A stretch of 64,000 nt of DNA from Planctomycetota bacterium (GTDB taxonomy: Bacteria; Planctomycetota; J058): assembly GCA_019636275.1 (NCBI GenBank), contig JAHBXY010000006.1, positions 42,507-106,506 on the forward strand. The letters run 5' to 3'. This document shows, one piece after another, positions 50,282 through 60,039 of the stretch. The position numbers were made by a program, and so were the translations under genes. Every line of letters begins with the position of its first letter. The stretch's first letter is position 1. The notes under the pieces are model-generated. The model saw only the letters and a program-made list of their open reading frames with translations. It was not told where the DNA came from and made no database searches.

Positions 50282-51108
50282 CGGCCACCTCCTGCAGCGG
50301 CGCCCGCGGGGAGCCGCTCGTCGATGTCGTCCAGGACCTGCCGCAGGTGATCGGCCGCGGCCGCCAGCTTGGAGTGGACCGTGCGGTCCCCCTCCTTGTG
50401 CTTGTGCACGCACCAGTTGAGCTGGAAGATCCGCTGCTCGAGCGCGGAGAAGACGGCGGCGTCCACCCACACCACCCGCGTCAGCTTGAGCGTCTTGAGG
50501 CTCTCCTGCAGCTGCAGCGCCCGCGGCTCGAAGGAGGCCTCGAACGCGGCGAAGCCGGGGTCCTCGGCGGGGAGGGCCTGGAGCTTGTCGACCAGCTCGC
50601 CGTGGAGCGCGACCGTGCGCTGCTGGAACTCGCGCAGGGTGCGGAGGGTCCGCACCTGGAAGGCGGAGCGCTCCTCCTCCGTCCCGATGACGTTCTGGGC
50701 CACGCTGATCACCGCCACGTGGTCACCAGGGTAGCCCAGCTCGCGGGCGAGGAAGCGCTTCACCGAGGGGTTCTGCACCTCCATGGCGAGCTGGACCTCG
50801 GTCCGGTAGACGACCGGGGCGAAGGTCTGGTCCTTCCACTCGTGGCTGCCGCCGTAGCGGCCGCCGCGCACGGTCACCCGGAAGAACCCGGCCTCGACGG
50901 GCCGCTGCGGCCCGTCGACCTGCAGGCTGATGTGCAGGAGCGTGCCGTCGGGGACGTACGAGACCTTGCCCTCGACGCTGATGCGCGCCCGCAGCGGGCC
51001 GTCGAGGTTCTCGAGCGCCACCGAGACGCTCGCCGCGGCGTCGTCCTCCGCCAGGGCGCCAGGCGCGGCGGCCAGCAGGCCGACGAACGCGAGGAGGGCC
51101 AGCCTCAC
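50278..51108 (-). CDS. Unknown secreted protein of the pseudopilin operon
   Basis: A 276-residue exported protein; signal peptide VRLALLAFVGLLAAAPGALA, cut before EDDAAA. Residues 25-130 are a beta sandwich (RISVEGKVSYVPDGTLLHISL; FFRVTVRGGRYGGSHEW), residues 130-276 helical (LRTLREFQQRTVALHGELVDKL). No family was recognised. The GTG at 51108 overlaps the GspK-like stop (GTGA), and its stop overlaps the propeller's start (GTGA), so three genes are coupled. A role in pilus-tip binding or secretion-linked scaffolding is a guess. Confidence 0.65.
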   Translation of the reverse strand: MRLALLAFVGLLAAAPGALAEDDAAASVSVALENLDGPLRARISVEGKVSYVPDGTLLHISLQVDGPQRPVEAGFFRVTVRGGRYGGSHEWKDQTFAPVVYRTEVQLAMEVQNPSVKRFLARELGYPGDHVAVISVAQNVIGTEEERSAFQVRTLRTLREFQQRTVALHGELVDKLQALPAEDPGFAAFEASFEPRALQLQESLKTLKLTRVVWVDAAVFSALEQRIFQLNWCVHKHKEGDRTVHSKLAAAADHLRQVLDDIDERLPAGAAAGGGR

Positions 51109-54100
51109 TCCTCCACCCCCTCCTCCGCGTGGAGGATCAGCGGGTTGTCCAGCACCAACGTCACGGTCACGTCCTCCAGGACGGGGCTCTCGAGCATCGG
51201 CTGCGGGTAGAGCGCCGAGTTCGCGCGCTGCGCCGCGCTGCCGAGGAGCTGCGAGTACTGGATGCTCAGGATCAGGGTCTCGGTCGGCCGCAGCGGCACC
51301 TCGCCCGCGAAGCGGTACCCCATCGGGTCGCCGTCCGCGGCCACCGGGTAGACCTCGCCCGAGACCGGCCCGCTGAGCGTGTCGTTGAGGTTGCCGGTCG
51401 TGTGCCGGTAGAGCGACGACATGAAGTCGAAGGACTGGTCGGTCGTGGGGTAGCTCGTCCAGGACAGCGTCCCCAGGCGCGCCCGGACGCCGTTCGCCTC
51501 GTGGAGGGCTCGCCGGTAGATCGCGCCGAAGTTCAGGCTGTTGAGCGTCTGGCTGACGCCCGCCAGGTTCGTCTCGAAGAAGCGGTCCTCGAACTTGAGC
51601 GCGTTGGGGGCGTCGGTGCGCCGCTCCTTGTTGTTCTTGATGATGATGTTGTCGAACACCGCCCGGGCCATCGTGTTGGCGCGCGGCGGCGCCAGCGAGC
51701 CGCCCACCATGTTGACGGTGCCGGCCGGCTCGCCGCCGAAGTACATCGGGCCCTTCACCCGGCACGCGTCGCAGCCCATGCACTGGTCGCAGACGAGCTG
51801 CAGCGGCGCCATCTGCACGCCACCGAGGCCGCCGGCGCCCAGGTTCAGCATGTGGGGGCCCTTGTAGAGGAGCATGCAGCGGGCGCCCGAGGTGCGCTGC
51901 CGGCCCCAGTATTGCCGCATCTCACGGTCCTGCGTGCCGCAGTCCGCGCAGCAATCGCACGTGCCGGCGTAGCTGGCCTCCTTCCAGCGGGCGATGATGT
52001 CGATCTGGTAGTCGTCCGCCGTGCCGCCGACCCCGTCCGGCCCCATGTCGGCCGACGCGAAGTTGTAGGTCCAGCCCGAGTTCCCCATGCCGCCCGTGTT
52101 CGTCGGCTCCATCTCGGCCGGGTGCGTGCCGAGGCCGCTCGGCGCGCCGGTCGACTTGTTGACGAACCCGAGCAGCAGCTTGCGGGCGAACGAGCCGTCC
52201 GGGAAGGGGTTGGGCGGGAACCCCGGCGCGATCACGTACTCGCCGGCGGTGGACCCGTTCCCGGGCTGCCAGACGACGGCGTTGGGGAACACGCGCTCGC
52301 GGTCGACCGTCGTCACCGAGCCGGTCTGGTCGCAGTGGTACCAGTCGCCGAGGAAGCGCTCGGCCGTCCAGCAGACGACGCCGCGGCGGTCGATGAACGT
52401 GTTGCCGTCCTCGACCAGCGGGCCGCCGTTGTCGTGGCCGTGGAGCTCGCCCCAGACGTAGTTGCTGTTGCTCAGGCCGCCGTTCGACATGTTGATCACG
52501 TCGTCGCTGAGCTTCTTGTCGACCTGCAGCCGCGCCGACTGGGTCATGCCGCTGCCCTGCGGGGCGGGGCCGAAGTTGATCACGACCCAGTGCCAGGTGC
52601 CGGGCACCCACTGCGGCCCGAGGCCGCCGGGCGTCACGTCGACGCCGATCTCGTCGGGACGGCCCAGGCCGCCGACCGCCGAGTTCGCGCCCGACGGGTG
52701 ATCGAGGGGACGGTTCGGGTACGGCGTGTTGATCGCCTCGAGGACGATGCGCACCGTCCCGTTGAGGGCGCGCTTGACGACCCGGAAGCCGACGTCGCGC
52801 GACACGCCGTCGCGGCTGCCGAGCCACGAGAAGAGGACCTCCTCCGGGCGCACGAAGGGGTCGTCCGTGGGCAGGACCCAGAAGCGGATCGAGCTGCCGT
52901 TGAGGAGGTCGAGGTTCCGGCTGTCGTAGGCGAGGACCGCCGGCACCGTGCCGCGCAGCCGGCGCTCGTGGATCAGCGCGCCGCTGGGTGTGAGCGCCGA
53001 GCCCTGCTCGAAGAAGTCGGGCGACGTCGTGTTGGCGCCGGTCCCGAAGTGCACCGCATCGAGCGGGTTCATCTCGTTCGACTCGCGCGCCAGCAGCGGC
53101 GGGTGGTGCTCGCCGGGCGAGTCGAGCAGGGCGATCGACTCGGGCGTGCCGCCGTTCGTCGGCTGCACCCCCGGCAGCGCGACGCCGGTCGCCGGGTCCT
53201 GGTCCTTCGGCTCCCACCAGGCCCTGACCTTGAACGCGTGGACCGAGCCGCGCGCGAAGCAGACGATGAAGTCCATCGGCTGCGCGCGCGTGGCCAGCAG
53301 GTTCGAGAGCAGGAGGTGGCCGTCCCAGTCGGCCGCCTCGTACTCGTTCTTCATGGCCAGCGCCGGGTCGGTCTCCTCGCGATGCAGCGAGTAGACCGGG
53401 TAGGAGGTGACGCCCGGCCAGCCGGCGAAGCCGAAGAAGCGCGCCCGGTTGACGCCCGGGACCGTGTAGGTCCAGGTGCGGTCGAACGCGGGGATGAAGT
53501 CGCCGGAGGCCTGGTTGAGCGTCCGGTGCCGCTCGAAGTCGGCCTGGGTGGTGAGGCGCAGCACGTCGTAGATGCGGATCACGGCCTGCTGCGTCTGCTC
53601 GGCCACGATCAGCATGTGCTTCTCGTTGGCCGCGCCGCCGACGCGCTCGTTGCGCACGAGGACCATGCCCAGCGACGTGACGTCGAAGACGCCCATGCTG
53701 TCGAAGCAGCCCTCGGTCCCGTGCCGGATGAGGTCCGACTTGTCGATCAGGCGCGGCAGGGCGAACCGGCCGTGGACCGAGCCGCCGTTCGTGGCGTGGG
53801 CGCCGAACTTGTTGATCATCGTGTTCGGGTTCAGCGCCGCCTTGACCAGGTCGCGCGGGAGCTGCTGGGTCATGGCGTTGGAGACGTTCGAGCCGCCGCC
53901 CACGCGGACGGCGAAGCCGTCGGCGACGCCCCCGCCCGGCGTCCAGGTCGTGTCGAGCCAGGTCTCGAAGTCGTGCCACGACTTGAACGGGCCCGTGCCC
54001 GGCAGCACCGACCCGGTGCCCACGTGCACCCGGGCGCGGATCGCCTCGGCGAGGGCCTTGCCGGCGGCGTAGTCGATCGTCGCCTGGCCGAAGCGCCCGG

Positions 54101-55031
54101 CGCCGTGGAGGTCGGCCAGCACGGCCGTCAGCACGGGCACCGACGCGGTGTTGAGGTTCACCGGGGCGCGCGGCATGGCCGGCAGGCTCCGCCGGCCTTC
54201 GTTGTTGAGGTTCCAGGGGCGGATCACGCTCTCGTCGACCCAGCTCGAGGTCGTGAGCATGTCGCGCAGCGGCGGGCGCTGGCCGTTCGCGCTCGGGTGC
54301 AGCCAGCGGTCCGCCTGCGGCGTGACGACGTTGTTGGGGCCCGCGATGATCGGCTGGCTGAGGATCTGCCACACGTCGGTCAGCGAACGGAAGCCGCTCT
54401 TGGCCGGCCTGACCGCGATGATCCGCTGCGCGAGGAGGTTGGCGTCGGCCTCGGTCAGGGTCCACTGCGGGTCCAGCTCCGCGGCGCAGCGGAACAGGTT
54501 CTTGAGCATGCGCTGGAGCGAGACGTCGTCGGGGTGGTTGAGGTTGAGCTGGCTCGCGGCGTCGATGATCTTCAGCTTGTAGGCGTCGAGCGAGTCCGGC
54601 CCGTAGGTGCTCGAGAGCGCGCCCGAGTAGACGAGCGGGCCGCCGAAGATCCGCCGGCCGCCCGTGTCGGGCGTGGCGAACGACGGCGCCACGGTCGAGA
54701 GCATGTTCAGGTCCGCCGGGCCGGAGGGCGGCTGGTAGGCGAAGCCCCAGCGGTCGCCGACCGGGTCGCTGTAGTGCTTGAGCGTGGCGATCCGCTGCAG
54801 CTCGGCGACCGCCCGCTGCAGGCCGGCGCGCGCGATCATCCGGGCGCGCACCGCATCGACGTAGTTCGTCGACGCGTGCCGCTCGAAGTTCACGAGCTGC
54901 ACGAAGGCGATCGAGAAGACCGCCAGCAGCGTGAGGATCGCGATCGACACGAGCAGGGTCGCGCCGCGCTCGCGAGACGCACGCCTCACAGAGGAGGACG
55001 GGGAGCCGAGGGGGGACCGCAGGCGCTTCAT
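51105..55031 (-). CDS. Giant GspK-like secretion protein
   Basis: A 1308-residue protein. The prepilin-like start (RERGATLLVSIAILTLLAVFSIAFVQL) and the GspK body are clear: helix-hairpin-helix elements LNLNHPDDVSLQRMLKNLF and VNLNTASVPVLTAVLADL, typical of GspK. A normal GspK has 300-350 residues; here about 950 more follow, including a LamG/ConA-like strand set (GTWHWVVINFGPAPQG), many Asn/Gly loops and a Cys cluster (TCDCCADCG, then CDQCMGCDAC near residue 1120). These may bind metal or form disulfides. It heads the coupled operon. The ATG at 55031 is chosen for the basic MKRLRSPLG leader; TACACT at 55156-55161 may be its -10. Confidence 0.8.
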   Translation of the reverse strand: MKRLRSPLGSPSSSVRRASRERGATLLVSIAILTLLAVFSIAFVQLVNFERHASTNYVDAVRARMIARAGLQRAVAELQRIATLKHYSDPVGDRWGFAYQPPSGPADLNMLSTVAPSFATPDTGGRRIFGGPLVYSGALSSTYGPDSLDAYKLKIIDAASQLNLNHPDDVSLQRMLKNLFRCAAELDPQWTLTEADANLLAQRIIAVRPAKSGFRSLTDVWQILSQPIIAGPNNVVTPQADRWLHPSANGQRPPLRDMLTTSSWVDESVIRPWNLNNEGRRSLPAMPRAPVNLNTASVPVLTAVLADLHGAGRFGQATIDYAAGKALAEAIRARVHVGTGSVLPGTGPFKSWHDFETWLDTTWTPGGGVADGFAVRVGGGSNVSNAMTQQLPRDLVKAALNPNTMINKFGAHATNGGSVHGRFALPRLIDKSDLIRHGTEGCFDSMGVFDVTSLGMVLVRNERVGGAANEKHMLIVAEQTQQAVIRIYDVLRLTTQADFERHRTLNQASGDFIPAFDRTWTYTVPGVNRARFFGFAGWPGVTSYPVYSLHREETDPALAMKNEYEAADWDGHLLLSNLLATRAQPMDFIVCFARGSVHAFKVRAWWEPKDQDPATGVALPGVQPTNGGTPESIALLDSPGEHHPPLLARESNEMNPLDAVHFGTGANTTSPDFFEQGSALTPSGALIHERRLRGTVPAVLAYDSRNLDLLNGSSIRFWVLPTDDPFVRPEEVLFSWLGSRDGVSRDVGFRVVKRALNGTVRIVLEAINTPYPNRPLDHPSGANSAVGGLGRPDEIGVDVTPGGLGPQWVPGTWHWVVINFGPAPQGSGMTQSARLQVDKKLSDDVINMSNGGLSNSNYVWGELHGHDNGGPLVEDGNTFIDRRGVVCWTAERFLGDWYHCDQTGSVTTVDRERVFPNAVVWQPGNGSTAGEYVIAPGFPPNPFPDGSFARKLLLGFVNKSTGAPSGLGTHPAEMEPTNTGGMGNSGWTYNFASADMGPDGVGGTADDYQIDIIARWKEASYAGTCDCCADCGTQDREMRQYWGRQRTSGARCMLLYKGPHMLNLGAGGLGGVQMAPLQLVCDQCMGCDACRVKGPMYFGGEPAGTVNMVGGSLAPPRANTMARAVFDNIIIKNNKERRTDAPNALKFEDRFFETNLAGVSQTLNSLNFGAIYRRALHEANGVRARLGTLSWTSYPTTDQSFDFMSSLYRHTTGNLNDTLSGPVSGEVYPVAADGDPMGYRFAGEVPLRPTETLILSIQYSQLLGSAAQRANSALYPQPMLESPVLEDVTVTLVLDNPLILHAEEGVEE

Positions 55032-55278
55032 GCGAATGCTCCAGGCTCGAGTGACGGTTCGATGACCGACCGCCACCGGGTAGACGAGCGGCGGAGCGAA
55101 CTTCTTGCAGCCGCTCCGACGGTCGGGGGGCACCGCTCGTTAACCCGCGCGCCGTAGTGTATTTGGGGCCGCCCGCCGGTGCAAGCGCACCCTGAACTCG
55201 GGCCGGGTCAGGGGGTAGCGCCCGGCGGCGGTCCGGGGGGGACGCCGGCGCGACGCTTGCGAAGCTCACGCCGGGCCA

Positions 55279-55284
55279 TAGGAT
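55279..55284 (+). promoter_or_regulatory. Candidate -10 hexamer (TAGGAT) for typA
   Basis: TAGGAT ends 14 bases before the ATG at 55299; the leader has no strong ribosome site. Confidence 0.4.
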
Positions 55285-55298
55285 CTGCGGCCAACATC

Positions 55299-57125
<1,827 letters not shown>

Positions 57126-57126
57126 G

Positions 57127-57754
57127 GTGTGCTCGACGGCTGCGGCCGCGGATGCTGGGCGGGGCGGCGCGCGCGCGGGCTAGAAGTATGCCGATACGAC
57201 GTCGCCCGCGCGCGCGCCGCCTCGCCTCAGCCTCCGCGGCCTCGCCTCGCTGGCTGCTCCGATCGGAGACTGGTCAACACGAGGTGTGCTCGAAGGCTGC
57301 GGCCGCAGACGCTGGGCGGGGCGGCGCGCGCGCGGGCTAGAAGTATGCCGATACGAAGTCGCCCGCGCGCGCGCGGCCTCGCCTCGGCCTCCGCGGCCTC
57401 GCCTCGCTCGCTGCTCCGATCGGAGACTGGTCAACACGAGGTGTGCTCGAAGGCTGCGGCCGCGGATGCTGGGCGGGGCGGCGCGCGCGCGGGCTGAAGT
57501 AGGTCGCTACGTCGTCGCCCGGGCGCCTCGCCGCCGCGGCTCAGCCTCGTCGCCCTCGCCTCACGTGCTGCTCCGCTCGAAGGCTGGCCAACACGAGGTG
57601 TGCTCGCGGCTGCGGCCACGGATGCTTGGCGAGGGGGGGCGCACGCGCCGGCTAGAAGTATGCCGACACGAGGTCGCCCGCGCGCCGCCTCGCCTCAGCC
57701 TCCGTGTCACGCCGCTCGTCTCCGTCCCGCCAGAGCGAGCGATGGGGAGGCGCG
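57127..57754 (+). repeat. Four tandem units of a 157-bp structured repeat
   Basis: Units start at 57127, 57284, 57441 and 57598: spacing is exactly 157 bases each time, and every unit starts GTGTGCTCG. Units 1 and 2 are nearly identical; 3 and 4 are diverged, 4 most near its end. Unit 1 has a perfect 18-bp GC stem (57163-57180 with 57204-57221) around a 23-base loop TAGAAGTATGCCGATACGAC..., in which GTAT-GCCG-ATAC can form a small inner hairpin. Each unit ends CAACACGAG. The array fills most of the 772-base space between typA and the kinase; short frames inside it are side effects of the repeats. 57755-57897 holds no other feature than a promoter. Confidence 0.9.
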
Positions 57755-57852
57755 GAACGGGCCAGACGCCTTCGCCCGGGCGCTTGCGCCGATCGCGCCC
57801 CCCCTCGCGAGCGCATCACTCATCGCAGGCTGCGCCGGCCCGGCCGGCTGGT

Positions 57853-57858
57853 TATGCT
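57853..57858 (+). promoter_or_regulatory. Candidate -10 hexamer (TATGCT) for the kinase gene
   Basis: TATGCT in GGCTGGTTATGCTGG lies 40 bases before the ATG at 57898, downstream of the repeat array. Confidence 0.4.
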
Positions 57859-57897
57859 GGGCCCGGGGTCGGGGGACGGCGGGGGTCGAGCGCCGGT

Positions 57898-59676
57898 ATG
57901 GAGCACCTGGGTCGGGGAGGCGCCGCCGCGGGAGCGCCCCTGGCGGCGGCCGGAGCCGACGCGGGGACCTTCGGGCGCATCCTCCTCGACCAGGGCCTCG
58001 TCACGGAGGCCCAGCTCTCGCGCGCGCTCGACATCCAGCGCGAGCGCAGCCGCCGCGGCGACTTCGCCCGCCTGGGCCACATCCTCGTCGAGCTCAGGTT
58101 CGTCACGCCCGAGCAGGTCCAGCAGGTCCTCGAGGCGCAGGCGATCCGCATCCTCGCCTGCGTCGACTGCGCCTCGCAGTACAACGTCCGCGGCTACCGC
58201 CCCCAGGCCCGCTACGAGTGCCCCAAGTGCCACGGCGCGCTCGCCCCGGCCGAGGCGCTCAAGAACGTCGCGGTGCAGGACCAGCTCGAGGTCGTCGCGC
58301 CGGCCGACGACGCGCGCGCCGAGCTGCGCCGCGACGACACGCTCCTCGACCAGAGCAACACGGCCAAGATCCGCGCCCTGCGCGTGCTGGGGAAGTACCA
58401 GATCCTGGGCGAGATCGCCCGCGGCGGCATGGGGATCATCTACAAGGCGCGGCAGATGGACCTCGACCGCGTCGTGGCCCTGAAGACGCTCCGCCAGGAG
58501 GAGCTGCGCAAGCCCGACGCCGCCGAGCGCTTCCGCGGCGAGGCCCAGGCGGTCGCGCAGCTCCGCCATCCGAACATCGTGGCCGTCCACGAGGTCGGGC
58601 AGGTCCAGGGCATCGAGTACTTCACGATGGAGTTCATCGAGGGCCTGCCGCTCGACCGCCTGATCATCCGCGAGCGGTTCGGCGCCCAGCGGGCGGTCGA
58701 GGTCGTCACGCCGATCGCCGAGGCGCTGGAGTACGCCCACCGGCAGAACGTCGTCCACCGCGACCTCAAGCCCGGCAACATCATCCTCGACCGCGAGGGG
58801 ACGCCGTTCCTGGTCGACTTCGGCATCGCCAAGCGCATCGACAAGCGCCTCGAGCGCGACGACGAGGAGGACCTGCTGGGGAGCATCCCCTACATGGCCC
58901 CCGAGTACGTCGAGGGCGCCGCCTACGACGAGCTGTGCGACCTCTACTCGCTCGGCGTCGTCCTCTACGAGGTGCTCTGTGGCCACGGCACGCTGCCGGT
59001 CTACGACGACGACACGCGCCGGTTCCTGGAGAAGATCGTCCGCGGCGACCTGGTGGCGATCCGCGACCGGCTGCCCGACCTGGACCCCGAGCTGGCGCGG
59101 ATCGTCGACACCATGACGGCGCCGCGCGCCCGCCGCTACCGCTCCATGCGCGAGGTGGTGGTCGACCTGCGCCGCTGGCTCGTGCAGCGGGCCCCCGCCC
59201 GGGCCGCGGGCGAGCCCGCGGCAGCGGCGGCGCCGCCGCTGCCGCCCCTCTCCGGCGCCGAGGCGGCGCTCTCGGGCGCTACGACCTCGGTCGCGCGCCG
59301 GCCCCGGCCCCCGCAGGTCATCAGCGCGGCCCTGGTCCTGGCCCTCCTCGGCGCCGGCGCCGCCCTCTACCGGACGCGCGCGGACCTGGGCGCGCGGCAG
59401 GGCCAGCTCGACCTGCAGGCGCGCGCGCACCGCGACGAGCTGTGCCGCGAGCTCTACCAGCAGGCCCTGACGCTCGTGGAGCTCGACCAGGGGGCGCGCG
59501 CCCTCGAGCACTGCTCGCGCGCGCTCGAGCGGCTCGACCCGCCGGCCGCGCCGGCGACCGCGCCGTGGCCCCTCCTGGGCGACCTCTACCGCCTGCGCGC
59601 CACGCTCCGCGAGGCGCAGGGCGCCCCCGGCGCCGACGACGACCGGCGCCGCGCGGCCGACCTCGACGATGTGTGA
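57898..59676 (+). CDS. Hanks-type Ser/Thr kinase with N-terminal GspE-like domain and zinc ribbon
   Basis: A 592-residue protein. Residues 22-82 (FGRILLDQGLVTEAQLSRAL; LGHILVELRFVTPEQVQQVL) match the MshEN/PilB N-terminal fold, which binds cyclic di-GMP in some PilB relatives. A zinc ribbon follows (CVDCASQYNVRGY...CPKCHG, 88-112). The kinase domain has GEIARGGMGIIYKA, the ATP Lys in VALKTL (about 196), HRDLKPGN near 288 and DFGIAK near 307, so it is probably active. A membrane helix near residue 480 (VISAALVLALLGAGAALY) puts a C-terminal TPR-like part (YQQALTLVELDQGARALEHC) outside. It may link c-di-GMP to phosphorylation (inference). A degenerate copy of the 157-bp repeat starts on its stop codon. 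Confidence 0.9.
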   Translation: MEHLGRGGAAAGAPLAAAGADAGTFGRILLDQGLVTEAQLSRALDIQRERSRRGDFARLGHILVELRFVTPEQVQQVLEAQAIRILACVDCASQYNVRGYRPQARYECPKCHGALAPAEALKNVAVQDQLEVVAPADDARAELRRDDTLLDQSNTAKIRALRVLGKYQILGEIARGGMGIIYKARQMDLDRVVALKTLRQEELRKPDAAERFRGEAQAVAQLRHPNIVAVHEVGQVQGIEYFTMEFIEGLPLDRLIIRERFGAQRAVEVVTPIAEALEYAHRQNVVHRDLKPGNIILDREGTPFLVDFGIAKRIDKRLERDDEEDLLGSIPYMAPEYVEGAAYDELCDLYSLGVVLYEVLCGHGTLPVYDDDTRRFLEKIVRGDLVAIRDRLPDLDPELARIVDTMTAPRARRYRSMREVVVDLRRWLVQRAPARAAGEPAAAAAPPLPPLSGAEAALSGATTSVARRPRPPQVISAALVLALLGAGAALYRTRADLGARQGQLDLQARAHRDELCRELYQQALTLVELDQGARALEHCSRALERLDPPAAPATAPWPLLGDLYRLRATLREAQGAPGADDDRRRAADLDDV

Positions 59677-60005
59677 TCGACGGCTGCGGCCGCGGATGCA
59701 AACCCGGCCCGCTCGATGCGGTTCGAGGCCTGAGACGTCGTGCTTCGCACGACGGGGCGAGGGGGGGCGCGCGCGGGTCGTCGGTGTGGCCCGCCTCCGC
59801 AAGCTCCGTCCCGCGGCCACGGTGCCCGCAGTCCAGGCGAGCGCTATCGCTCGCGGGCGTCCGCGGCCGCGGGACTCCCGCTTGCTCCGGCGGCCCACCG
59901 GGGGATCCGGCGATCGATACGACCCGCGCGCGCACCCCCCTCGCCTCGTCCTCCGCAGCCTCGCCTCACGTGCTGCTCCGTTCCAGCCGTGGCCTGGGCG
60001 CATCG
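59671..60005 (+). repeat. Degenerate large copy of the 157-bp repeat family
   Basis: The start GTGTGATCGACGGCTGCGG overlaps the kinase stop codon. Long arms (59757-59781 and 59919-59944) match along 25 bases with one inserted base and enclose about 137 bases, which include CGAGCG-CTAT-CGCTCG. The tail CTCACGTGCTGCTCCG is the same as in unit 3 of the array. The element separates the kinase from the convergent DinG gene. The 59677-60039 space contains no gene. Confidence 0.7.
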
Positions 60006-60039
60006 TGTGCACGGTCGCCTGTACGAAGACCGGTCCGGT

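Noticed and set aside
51129..55157. Open plus-strand frame of 1342 codons opposite the GspK-like gene
   Set aside because: Same length as the real frame and made of RR/AV/DR-rich noise; no motif or start signal.
57152..57497. Short frames MLGGAARARARSMPIR... in the repeat units
   Set aside because: They occur in each copy only because the DNA is repeated; no ribosome site and Arg/Ala-rich noise.
57127..57754. CRISPR array
   Set aside because: Units are 157 bases and directly contiguous, with no unique spacers between short repeats and no cas gene.
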